From: Candidatus Thorarchaeota archaeon MP8T_1
Lineage (GTDB): Archaea > Asgardarchaeota > Thorarchaeia > Thorarchaeales > Thorarchaeaceae
Length of the DNA: 5,685 nt
Reading direction: 5' to 3'
Assembly (NCBI GenBank): GCA_002825465.1
Contig: PJER01000133.1
Location: 1 to 5,685 of the forward strand
In this document: positions 1-5,685 of the stretch, one piece after another
How positions within the stretch are numbered: position 1 is the stretch's first letter
How the letters are laid out: every line of letters begins with the position of its first letter
Notes under the pieces: model-generated
The model's input: the letters and a program-made list of their open reading frames with translations, nothing else
The model's database searches: none
What the model was told of the DNA's origin: nothing
Translations under genes and position numbers: made by a program

Positions 1-596
1 CCCGCGTAAGCTATAACTTCATCATGTGATTCTACATTCTTTATAGCATCACGAATCCAATTTGCTGTATTGTGTTTTCCTTTTTTTACTCGAAGAGATA
101 GTAAATCCTGAACTAGACCCATGGATGCATCAATCCGCATCTGTTCGATATAATCGAAATCCAGTTCACTCTTTTTTGATGACGTGCTCTGACCAAATGT
201 ACGACGTGCAATAGAATGAATTGTATCTGAAGGACTCAGGGTTTTCGTCCAGAAGGCCACAGTAGTCATAGACTCAAAATTATCATCAGGAGCACGGTAG
301 ATGAGTACATAGAATTTTGGCTTTTTGAGGCCTCGATGGCCAATAATTAACAATCCGACAAATGAGTCAGTTGTTCCCTCTAGGTCTTTTGTTAAGCGAG
401 CAAACCGATCGGCGGGGATGATGAGATGTTCCTGATTCTTCTTATCTTGTAGTTTTCCAGTGAGGGCTTTCTGTAGAAGACCATGTTCCATCCACCCTGT
501 TGTTAGCTTCTCTAATGGCATTCTTGCTGAGATGAATCCAGTAATCTCACCGCTATTATACAGCGCTTGCAAGTGCGTGGGTAAATCATCAGCCAT
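1..596 (-). CDS. Unrecognised protein, third gene of the vWA cluster (N-terminal 198 residues, runs off the left edge)
   Basis: The minus strand is open from an ATG at 596-594 to the window edge, with no stop in 198 codons, so the C-terminus is missing. The protein begins MADDLPTHLQALYNSGEITG. It is soluble-looking, with no signal peptide or membrane segment. Around residues 78-125 it has a beta-rich stretch (SFVGLLIIGHRG, then KFYVLIYRAPDD, then MTTVAFWTKTLSP); around residues 145-195 it is mostly helical and basic. An SD-like AGGAG (complement of 606-610) lies 9 bases before the ATG, inside the last codons of the preceding gene, and the gap to that gene's stop is 5 bases, so translation is probably coupled. 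I do not recognise the family. Its position suggests that it works with the two vWA proteins. The reading frame is well supported; the function is unknown. Confidence 0.8.
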   Translation of the reverse strand, partial: MADDLPTHLQALYNSGEITGFISARMPLEKLTTGWMEHGLLQKALTGKLQDKKNQEHLIIPADRFARLTKDLEGTTDSFVGLLIIGHRGLKKPKFYVLIYRAPDDNFESMTTVAFWTKTLSPSDTIHSIARRTFGQSTSSKKSELDFDYIEQMRIDASMGLVQDLLSLRVKKGKHNTANWIRDAIKNVESHDEVIAYA

Positions 597-601
597 CTAT
601 G

Positions 602-1756
602 TCAGCTCCTATTCTCGAAATATTGTGCAATCATGTCATTAATCCTGGATACATCACTCATTGAGTCGATGTCGACTACTAATCCTTTTGTGATTGCAGC
701 TATTTCTGCCAAGACATCCTTATTTGAGCCAGTCCCAACAGATACACAAAGAATTGGAGTTTTATGATCTTCATGACTTTTTTTCACTATCTTAACAGGA
801 TTAGGACCATGAGAATGCACACCGCTCGAACAGAAAAGAATCAAAGTCGGATGTTCGTGCATCTGAGAAAAATCAGATCCACGAAGAAGAGCGGTAGACA
901 AAGCTTCACCGGGATTTGAAGGCTTACTCTTGTGATTTGAAACCTCTTCATGAACCCATTCGCTGAAGGATTCTAATAGGGATTTAGAATACAACAATGA
1001 AATTTCAACTGGAGAGCCTGTTTGAGAATCAAATAATGAGAATGGCACAACTTCATCTGAATAAACAAAACCTGAGAAGTAAGAATTTGTTCCATATTCT
1101 GGATAGTTTGACATTATCTGGTCAAGAACACCAAGAGTAGCTTGATATCGAGAAATCGTCGTAGTTACTCCGGGAGTTGAGTCTTGTTTCACATCTTCAA
1201 TATGTGCAGCTGCGCCAAGCTCAATCACGCAAACGAGGTTGTATGCTGGAATTCCTGCAACAGGCGTAAGGTGTATCTTCTCCAAATCATTCCATATAAC
1301 TCGACATGGTCCTCGCTTCTTATTTAGTGGTTCAATTGAATGGACTGTGAATTGTATTCCAAGACGGTCTACTACAATTCTCTGATTCTCTTGAAGTATC
1401 AATCCTTCGAAGTCATCTTGAAGATCTCCTATCCTTTTGGAGATGGCTTCACCTATTGACTTGCTTTCTATGTTCCTTAGAGATACAACAGATAGCTCGA
1501 GCTCCTTGCACTGGGAAATGTCAGATGAATTCTTGGTGAGAGTTACATCAACACCATCTTCACAGGCAAGATAGGAAAAAATGCGATTATCGAGAACTAT
1601 TGTCCCACTTGGGATTTTTGGAGACTTACGTATGTCAACCAGTATTGATTTTCCACTGAAACTGATTTCGTATACACCCCGCTCAAAATCAGAATCCTCG
1701 CCTGATACAAAACAGAGTCCTTTTTGATTTCTGCCCTGTTTGGCTTTTAGATTCAC
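602..1756 (-). CDS. Cdc48-N-like double domain fused to a degenerate vWA domain (384 residues)
   Basis: The start is GTG with AAGGGGG (complement of 1764-1770) 7 bases upstream, overlapping the stop of the preceding gene. Residues about 12-92 look like the double-psi beta-barrel of Cdc48/VAT N-domains: the stretch SGTIVLDNRIFSYLACEDGVD, then VTL and KELELSVV, follows the VAT pattern of a GIVRID strand, an IGDKVKVRK-like strand and a VTLAP strand. Residues about 104-163 resemble the second N-subdomain (helix, then LILQENQRIVV, then IQFTVHSIEPL, then EKIHLTPV). No AAA+ ATPase follows. Instead residues about 172-384 fit a vWA/Rossmann-like fold: a YNLVCVIEL strand, a GEALSTALL helix, a PTLILFCSSG strand and a PILCVSVGTG strand. 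The usual metal-site DxSxS is replaced by E179-L-G-A-A, and the later aspartate appears as S310/S311, so metal binding is unlikely. Probable role: an adaptor or scaffold. The Cdc48-N assignment comes from pattern reading and is moderately sure. Confidence 0.62.
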   Translation of the reverse strand: MNLKAKQGRNQKGLCFVSGEDSDFERGVYEISFSGKSILVDIRKSPKIPSGTIVLDNRIFSYLACEDGVDVTLTKNSSDISQCKELELSVVSLRNIESKSIGEAISKRIGDLQDDFEGLILQENQRIVVDRLGIQFTVHSIEPLNKKRGPCRVIWNDLEKIHLTPVAGIPAYNLVCVIELGAAAHIEDVKQDSTPGVTTTISRYQATLGVLDQIMSNYPEYGTNSYFSGFVYSDEVVPFSLFDSQTGSPVEISLLYSKSLLESFSEWVHEEVSNHKSKPSNPGEALSTALLRGSDFSQMHEHPTLILFCSSGVHSHGPNPVKIVKKSHEDHKTPILCVSVGTGSNKDVLAEIAAITKGLVVDIDSMSDVSRINDMIAQYFENRS

Positions 1757-1769
1757 TAGGCAGCCCCCT

Positions 1770-2921
1770 TCAATAAATCCTAGTTGGATAAATCTCTGTT
1801 GCGATGGATCTCGATCCGTAAAAGACTTCTACTCGTAATGTCGCTTTGCCTTTGACATCAGTCATGGCAACAAGCTTAAGCTCCAGCACTTTATCAGACC
1901 TCGCAGATATATCATGACGTTCATTTGTGACTTCGGATACGCCTTCCGACGTAACAAGTGAAGCAATCACACGAATGCCTGCAATGGCCGAACTCGGATT
2001 CTTGACTCTCATTGAGTAGTTGAAAGCCTTTCCTGCTACAATATTATTTGGAATTTCTCCAAGCTTGACAGATATGCCAATCTGCTCAGACGAGAGGGGT
2101 CTTCCCTTTGGCCAACGAGTAATCCGACCTAATTCAAGAAGACGAGAGAGTGATGTTTTCAGCTCTCTAACCTCAAGACCTAAAGTTGAAGCGGCTTCAC
2201 CCATATCAAAAGTCCCATCATTAGACTCATAATATGATAGTACCTTCCGATCGGCCTCAATAAGATCACTGACCCCTTCAAGTATTTGCAGTATAGCCCC
2301 AGGAAGCTCATGTGCTTCTAGCAGAGAATAGTACTTGCCTCCATCCACTGAATCTGCAATCTGCCTGAAGGATGTTTCAACTAGAGGATTGCATCCACAG
2401 ATGAAAATGAACATCGTTGTCCCAAAGTCTTTTCTGAACTGCTGGACTTCTTCAATTGGATCATAGCCATTGGGGCATCCATCAACAAAAAAATCGTCAC
2501 CGATGGAATTGTACTTCTTTCCATGTGGAGGCGCATCTCCAACAAGAAGGAGTACCTTATAGGCTTCTTTCTCCCAAGAGAGCTTGGTACGTGCATCAAA
2601 AAGCCCATCTGCAACTGCCTCAGGTGTATCGCCGCCCTCAGATGGTTGAAGGTCGGCAATGAGTTTTTGAACTCGCTTCACACGATCAGTGAAATCAAAA
2701 ATCCTAGTCACATAGGACCTATCCTGTGGAGGATGATCCCGATAAGAAACTACACCGAACCTAATTGCAAGATCCTTGGTTCTTGACGTTATGTGGTTTA
2801 CAATTTCCGATAGACTGTCTTTTACTGCACTAATATCATCTTTCATGGACCCTGTTGTATCAACAACAAATGCAACATCAAGTTTCGTGGATACCAGTCT
2901 TGTTCTCTCCAAATCTAGCAA
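1770..2921 (-). CDS. vWA-domain protein with intact MIDAS, winged-helix-like middle and beta-sandwich tail (383 residues)
   Basis: Residues 14-215 form a vWA domain. The strand LDVAFVVD leads into D21-T-T-G-S25-M, the DxTxS form of the metal-ion-dependent adhesion site; T99 in GGDTPE and D129 in VGDAPPH supply the other expected ligands. This DTTGSM/SYRDHPP/GGDTPEA type is shared with VWKA-like and related intracellular vWA proteins that act in protein assembly. Residues about 218-275 look like a winged helix (FDMGEAASTLGLE, then a recognition-like helix, then GRITRWPKG). Residues about 280-383 are alternating strands, like an Ig/CARDB sandwich. Cysteines occur at 149, 175 and 177, but there is no clear zinc knuckle. 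There is no signal peptide, so it is probably cytoplasmic. It is the first gene of a minus-strand cluster, with the next start 13 bases beyond its stop. The TTG start is the only standard start in frame before an upstream TAA, but it has no SD-like site, so the exact N-terminus is uncertain. Confidence 0.8.
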   Translation of the reverse strand: MLDLERTRLVSTKLDVAFVVDTTGSMKDDISAVKDSLSEIVNHITSRTKDLAIRFGVVSYRDHPPQDRSYVTRIFDFTDRVKRVQKLIADLQPSEGGDTPEAVADGLFDARTKLSWEKEAYKVLLLVGDAPPHGKKYNSIGDDFFVDGCPNGYDPIEEVQQFRKDFGTTMFIFICGCNPLVETSFRQIADSVDGGKYYSLLEAHELPGAILQILEGVSDLIEADRKVLSYYESNDGTFDMGEAASTLGLEVRELKTSLSRLLELGRITRWPKGRPLSSEQIGISVKLGEIPNNIVAGKAFNYSMRVKNPSSAIAGIRVIASLVTSEGVSEVTNERHDISARSDKVLELKLVAMTDVKGKATLRVEVFYGSRSIATEIYPTRIY

Positions 2922-2995
2922 GATATGTGGCCAATTAAGCCTTTGCTGAATAACTGAGCGTAGAACATTTTAAGACCTTACTCAGAGGAAATCAT
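2922..2995. promoter_or_regulatory. Divergent promoter region between the vWA cluster and the cyclophilin-like gene
   Basis: This 74-base gap must hold promoters for both directions. On the minus strand, TTAAAA (within the complement of 2966-2975) is AT-rich and well placed for an archaeal TATA box about 50 bases before the TTG start. On the plus strand, the AATTAAG stretch at 2933-2939 is a possible TATA box. The SD-like AGAGGAA at 2984-2990, 5 bases before the ATG at 2996, is clear. The TATA calls are weak because they rest on AT-richness and distance alone. Confidence 0.35.
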
Positions 2996-3382
2996 ATGCC
3001 AGATTTGAGTGATACAGATATTCGTCTTGTATTTGTCTTCGAAGATAACGTTGTGATTAACGGAACTATTAATCGAATATATGCGCCGCTTGTTGTTGAA
3101 GAAATAAAGTCGAGGCTTCCTATCGAAGGAAGAGCAGCCTTAGTTCGCAACGAGATGCAAATCACACTGGGCATATCGAAAGGAAATGCAAAACCTACGA
3201 ATGATGTAAAGAAAGGTGACATTGCATATGTTCCGCTTGGAGACTCACTCTGTATCTATCTGGAGGATATGCGTACCTATAGCCAAGTCAACATCTTGGG
3301 GAAAATCAGTACTGATGAAGATCAGATAGATCAATTAAAGAAAGTACGTAGAGGTAGTCTAGTCGAAATCAGAGATGTCTGA
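2996..3382 (+). CDS. Cyclophilin-like fold protein (DUF369/Cyclophil_like type, 128 residues)
   Basis: This is a small beta-rich protein whose order of motifs fits the archaeal/bacterial cyclophilin-like family once called DUF369. It has a first strand pair with the substrate-like loop INGTINRIYAP, a helix VVEEIKSRLPIEGRAAL, a strand NEMQITLGI, then the hallmark KKGDIAYVPLGDSLCIYLED at residues 72-91 and a closing VNILGKIS strand. Family members share the cyclophilin barrel, but to my knowledge a prolyl-isomerase activity or ligand is not established for them, so no reaction is assigned. Its full length is usual for the family. The ATG has AGAGGAA 5 bases upstream. It is divergent from the vWA cluster and converges on the E2F-like gene with 5 bases between stops. 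The context does not reveal its role. Confidence 0.75.
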   Translation: MPDLSDTDIRLVFVFEDNVVINGTINRIYAPLVVEEIKSRLPIEGRAALVRNEMQITLGISKGNAKPTNDVKKGDIAYVPLGDSLCIYLEDMRTYSQVNILGKISTDEDQIDQLKKVRRGSLVEIRDV

Positions 3383-3387
3383 TATAC

Positions 3388-3942
3388 CTATATTCTCTGG
3401 AGGTTCTTCAGAAGTGCTTCATTCTCATCTACTTCTATTTCGGAGGGATCTACGACCATGCCAGACTCGTGGGTTTCAATAAGAACCTCTATGCCAGAAT
3501 GCTCAACACGTTTGATTCCATTACTTGATAGCGCTCGAACACGAAGTTGTGTGGTCAAAAACTCAGTTTTGTTCGCCATCTCAACGGCTTGTACATCTCT
3601 ACGCAGTTTCGATCTTGTTATTCTTAGTTGCTCTTTAAGTTCAGCAACTTGTACCTGAAACTGCTTGCGTTCTTCGCTCTCTTGGTTAAGGCGTACTCTG
3701 AGCTCTTCATAGGTTTGCTTTGGAACATAATCCTTTGATCGATCGATCCACACAATTGTAGTACCATCGAATTTTCTACTTGTATCCACTTGACCGAGTG
3801 CCTTCAATACAGCGATAACATCATAGACTCTTCGTTTTGGGGTATTTAGCTGCCGCGCCAAAACATCACTCTTGATTCCTTCTTCTCCCGCCTCTTTCAG
3901 AATCCTCACTGACTCCAAAGCCAATTCAAGTAGCTTCAACAA
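3388..3942 (-). CDS. E2F/DP-like winged-helix protein with coiled coil (184 residues)
   Basis: Residues about 1-68 read as a winged helix of the E2F/DP type: helices ALESVRILKEAG and IKSDVLARQLN, the recognition helix K36-R-R-V-Y-D-V-I-A-V-L-K-A-L-G, then a wing ending in TTIVWID. Eukaryotic E2F proteins carry an almost identical RRIYDVTNVLEGIGLIEK stretch ending in IQW, and the two arginines contact DNA there. Residues about 75-125 are charged and heptad-like, a probable dimerising coiled coil. Residues about 134-165 are predicted strands (IKRVEHSG, then IEVLIETHE), followed by an acidic helix to 184. The start is TTG, with GGGGTG-like bases just upstream and an in-frame TGA before it; a second TTG follows immediately. 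The role is very likely that of a transcription regulator acting on DNA as a dimer. The repeats in the divergent region next to it may be its operator. Target genes and signal are unknown. Confidence 0.75.
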   Translation of the reverse strand: MLKLLELALESVRILKEAGEEGIKSDVLARQLNTPKRRVYDVIAVLKALGQVDTSRKFDGTTIVWIDRSKDYVPKQTYEELRVRLNQESEERKQFQVQVAELKEQLRITRSKLRRDVQAVEMANKTEFLTTQLRVRALSSNGIKRVEHSGIEVLIETHESGMVVDPSEIEVDENEALLKNLQRI

Positions 3943-4254
3943 TGCACCCCACTTATCATTCCGGCAACGGGCTCAAAAGAGCACATTTCTATCATACTGA
4001 AAGCACCGCATATTTAACGCTTTGTATTGCTTCCATCTATAGCTCGATTTTCCGAACGTTGGTTCGGAAGATTTTCACTACGATTTTCCGAAAGCATACT
4101 TACTATTAATCCATTCTAGTAAAACTATCCGGAAATTCCTTTGAAAACTTCTGAACTGTCAATCGTATGCTTTCTTGACTAAACCAACAATTTCTTAACC
4201 CCCTCTCAGAGCCGGATTGATTGGAATCCACCTACATAGGGAGTAGACTCTAAA
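3943..4254. promoter_or_regulatory. 312-base divergent intergenic region between the E2F-like and cDPG-synthetase-like genes
   Basis: No gene is supported on either strand; the only open stretches are short or are shadows of the flanking genes. The region holds a TATA-like TTAAATA (complement of 4011-4017), about 70 bases before the TTG start of the E2F-like gene. The repeat cluster at 4045-4092 lies just upstream of that box. Further right are a TCCGGA palindrome at 4128-4133 and AT-rich sequence. The SD-like AGGGAG at 4238-4243 serves the plus-strand gene. I see no convincing TATA box for the plus gene; TATTAAT at 4102-4108 would give a leader of more than 100 bases. Confidence 0.55.
4045..4092. 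repeat. Inverted and direct repeat cluster, candidate operator
   Basis: CGATTTTCCGAA occurs twice exactly, at 4045-4056 and 4081-4092, 36 bases start to start. The first copy also pairs with TTCGGAA at 4063-4069: the arms TTCCGAA (4050-4056) and TTCGGAA form a perfect 7-bp inverted repeat with a 6-base spacer. A dimeric regulator could bind such a dyad. The cluster sits about 30 bases upstream of the TATA-like box of the E2F-like gene, which fits autoregulation or activation rather than simple blocking of the promoter. The element does not match the eukaryotic E2F consensus TTTSSCGC closely. Confidence 0.6.
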
Positions 4255-5586
4255 ATGAGTAGAAAGAAAATCATAATCATGGGTGCCGCTGGTCGAGACT
4301 TTCATAATTTCAACGTTTATTTCCGAAGCAACGAAGATTATGAAGTTGTGGCCTTCACTGCAGAGCAGATTCCTGGAATTGGAGACCGAATGTACCCTCC
4401 AGAACTTTCTGGACCGCTCTATCCAAAAGGCATCAAGATTTATCCTGAAGAACAACTGCCAGAACTAATCAAGCAGTTCGATGTTGAACAATGCATCCTC
4501 GCTTATTCCGATCTTCCGCATCTAACGGTTGGTCACAAGATAGCTTGGGTAAACAAACTTGGTCCTGATATTCGTTTTATGGGTCCGAAAACTACGTCAA
4601 TCAAGAGTAAAAAGCCGGTCGTTGCAGTCTGTGCTGTGAGAACCGGCTGTGGAAAGAGTCAGACTTCAAGACGTGTCAACCAAATTCTGATAGATTTAGG
4701 TCTCAAACCTGTTAATATCCGACACCCCATGCCATACGATCCAGACCTCACAACCCAAATTGCACAAAGATATGCAACGTTCGAGGACATGGACAAGTAC
4801 AGATGCACTATAGAGGAACGAGAAGAATACGAACCAATGATTAACATGGGTGTAGTTCTCTATGCAGGAGTGGATTACGGAGAGATACTCGAGCAGGCAG
4901 AAAAGGAAGCTGATATCATCACTTGGGATGGTGGCAACAATGACTTCTCTTTCTACAAGCCAGACCTGCTCATTGTAATAACTGATCCACATAGACCAGG
5001 TCACGAGGTATCATATTATCCTGGCGAAACCAATCTCAGAATGGCTGATGTCGTAGTCATAAACAAGATTGACACCGCAGATTATGAGAACATCGAAACG
5101 GTCAGAAATAACATCATGTCTGTCAATCCACATGCGATCATCATTGATGCAGCATCACCACTCATCATAGATAACATGGAAACCATTCGTGGAAAACGTG
5201 TCCTTGTTGTGGAAGATGGTCCAACTGTGACACATGGAGATATGCCATATGGAGCAGGCTTTATTGCAGCGCGGAAGGCTGGAGCTATCATAGTTGACCC
5301 ACGTCCTTTTGCCGTTGGAAGTATCAAAGACACTTTCAAGAAATACAATCACCTTGAGAAAGTCCTTCCAGCTATGGGCTATGGCAGAAAGCAAATGACA
5401 GAACTTGAGCAGACAATCAACAAGTCTGATGTGGATGCAGTTGTGATTGGAACACCAATAGACCTGAGTCGCGTCATCAAGATTTCCAAACCAAGTGTAA
5501 GGGTCAAATATAACCTGCAAGAGATTGGCAAACCAGATCTTGTAGATGTGCTTACTGAATTCGTAAAGAAGCACAAACTGAAATGA
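4255..5586 (+). CDS. Cyclic 2,3-diphosphoglycerate synthetase-like P-loop protein (443 residues)
   Basis: This full-length protein fits the cyclic-2,3-diphosphoglycerate synthetase (CpgS) family, whose characterised methanogen member makes cyclic 2,3-diphosphoglycerate from 2,3-diphosphoglycerate with ATP. Residues 5-110 form a Rossmann-like domain opening with IIIMGAAGRDFHNFN. A nucleotide-binding domain follows, with the P-loop-type AVRTGCGKSQTSR at 127-139, then HPMPYDPDL (157-165), WDGGNND (224-230), ITDPHRPGH (242-250) and the GTPase-like NKID at 270-273. The C-terminal third includes VEDGPTVTHGDMPYGAG (319-335). Close relatives are common in archaea that are not known to make this metabolite, so the true substrate is open and the symbol is withheld. 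The ATG at 4255 is the first start after an in-frame TAG at 4237-4239; AGGGAG at 4238-4243 precedes it. It diverges from the E2F-like regulator and is followed by a hairpin, so it appears to be a single-gene transcript. Confidence 0.85.
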   Translation: MSRKKIIIMGAAGRDFHNFNVYFRSNEDYEVVAFTAEQIPGIGDRMYPPELSGPLYPKGIKIYPEEQLPELIKQFDVEQCILAYSDLPHLTVGHKIAWVNKLGPDIRFMGPKTTSIKSKKPVVAVCAVRTGCGKSQTSRRVNQILIDLGLKPVNIRHPMPYDPDLTTQIAQRYATFEDMDKYRCTIEEREEYEPMINMGVVLYAGVDYGEILEQAEKEADIITWDGGNNDFSFYKPDLLIVITDPHRPGHEVSYYPGETNLRMADVVVINKIDTADYENIETVRNNIMSVNPHAIIIDAASPLIIDNMETIRGKRVLVVEDGPTVTHGDMPYGAGFIAARKAGAIIVDPRPFAVGSIKDTFKKYNHLEKVLPAMGYGRKQMTELEQTINKSDVDAVVIGTPIDLSRVIKISKPSVRVKYNLQEIGKPDLVDVLTEFVKKHKLK

Positions 5587-5591
5587 AATGA

Positions 5592-5614
5592 GCTGAGGGA
5601 CCTACTCCCTCAGC
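5592..5614. terminator. Perfect 9-bp hairpin after the cDPG-synthetase-like gene
   Basis: GCTGAGGGA (5592-5600) and TCCCTCAGC (5606-5614) pair fully around the loop CCTAC, starting 6 bases after the TGA stop. A T/C-rich stretch (ATTATTCTCTCTCCCTT) follows on the plus strand. It may end transcription or protect the 3' end of the message. Archaeal termination depends mainly on U-runs, and the run here is broken by C, so the mechanism is unsure. The rest of the sequence to 5685 holds nothing else I can support. Confidence 0.55.
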
Positions 5615-5685
5615 ATTATTCTCTCTCCCTTAGACCCAAAGAGTCTGTATATGTGTGCATGAACGCATTCATATCATGAGCTCAT

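Noticed and set aside
2381..2786. Open frames on both strands inside the vWA gene
   Set aside because: They overlap the metal-site coding region of a well-supported protein and have no recognisable domain; they are shadows.
2953..2985. CTGAG/CTCAG inverted pair in the vWA/cyclophilin divergent gap
   Set aside because: Only five bases pair across a long spacer, which is expected by chance.
4045..4092. CRISPR-like or transposon-end reading of the direct repeat
   Set aside because: Only two copies exist, with a 24-base gap that itself contains the dyad, and there are no cas or transposase genes; an operator fits better.
5082..5574. Long open frames on the minus strand inside the cDPG-synthetase-like gene
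   Set aside because: They lie wholly within a strongly supported gene, have low-complexity composition typical of antisense shadows, and show no motif or SD.
5645..5672. Imperfect inverted repeat around ATATGTGTGC and GCATTCATAT
   Set aside because: Two of ten positions mismatch, and it is AT-rich; too weak to call a second hairpin.
5676..5685. ATGAGCTCAT, a perfect 10-bp palindrome at the right edge
   Set aside because: It is short and cut by the window end, so neither its extent nor a role can be judged; a single 10-bp palindrome can arise by chance.

Overview
The window looks archaeal, and an Asgard-type or related uncultured lineage is my best guess. The reasons are a cyclic-2,3-diphosphoglycerate-synthetase-like P-loop protein, an archaeal cyclophilin-like small protein, a Cdc48/VAT N-domain-like module and a winged-helix protein carrying the E2F/DP-type RRVYDV helix. 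Genes are compact, several start at TTG or GTG, Shine-Dalgarno-like sites are usable, and no introns are evident. The lineage is inferred from gene content only; there is no rRNA or tRNA.

Left part (1-2921, all on the minus strand): a tight three-gene cluster read from right to left. The first gene encodes a von Willebrand A (vWA) protein with an intact metal-binding motif, a winged-helix-like middle and a beta-sandwich-like tail. Thirteen bases later comes a protein that appears to join a Cdc48-N-like double domain to a degenerate vWA domain. Five bases later starts a third protein that I do not recognise and that runs off the left edge. The spacing and the SD sites at or inside the preceding stop codons indicate one transcript. 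Two vWA proteins side by side, one able to bind metal and one apparently not, suggest a protein-protein assembly, possibly linked to a Cdc48/proteasome-like or ubiquitin-like pathway. That function is inference.

Middle (2922-3942): a 74-base divergent gap, then a 128-residue cyclophilin-like fold protein on the plus strand. It converges, with only five bases between stops, on a minus-strand gene for an E2F/DP-like winged-helix protein with a coiled coil and a beta-rich tail. This order resembles the DNA-binding, coiled-coil and marked-box order of eukaryotic E2F.

Right part (3943-5685): a 312-base divergent intergenic region carries a perfect 7-bp inverted repeat and a 12-bp direct repeat, a good candidate operator for the E2F-like regulator. 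Then comes the complete cyclic-2,3-diphosphoglycerate-synthetase-like gene, followed by a 9-bp perfect hairpin that may end transcription. The E2F-like regulator may control itself and this gene. No mobile element, CRISPR array or RNA gene was seen.
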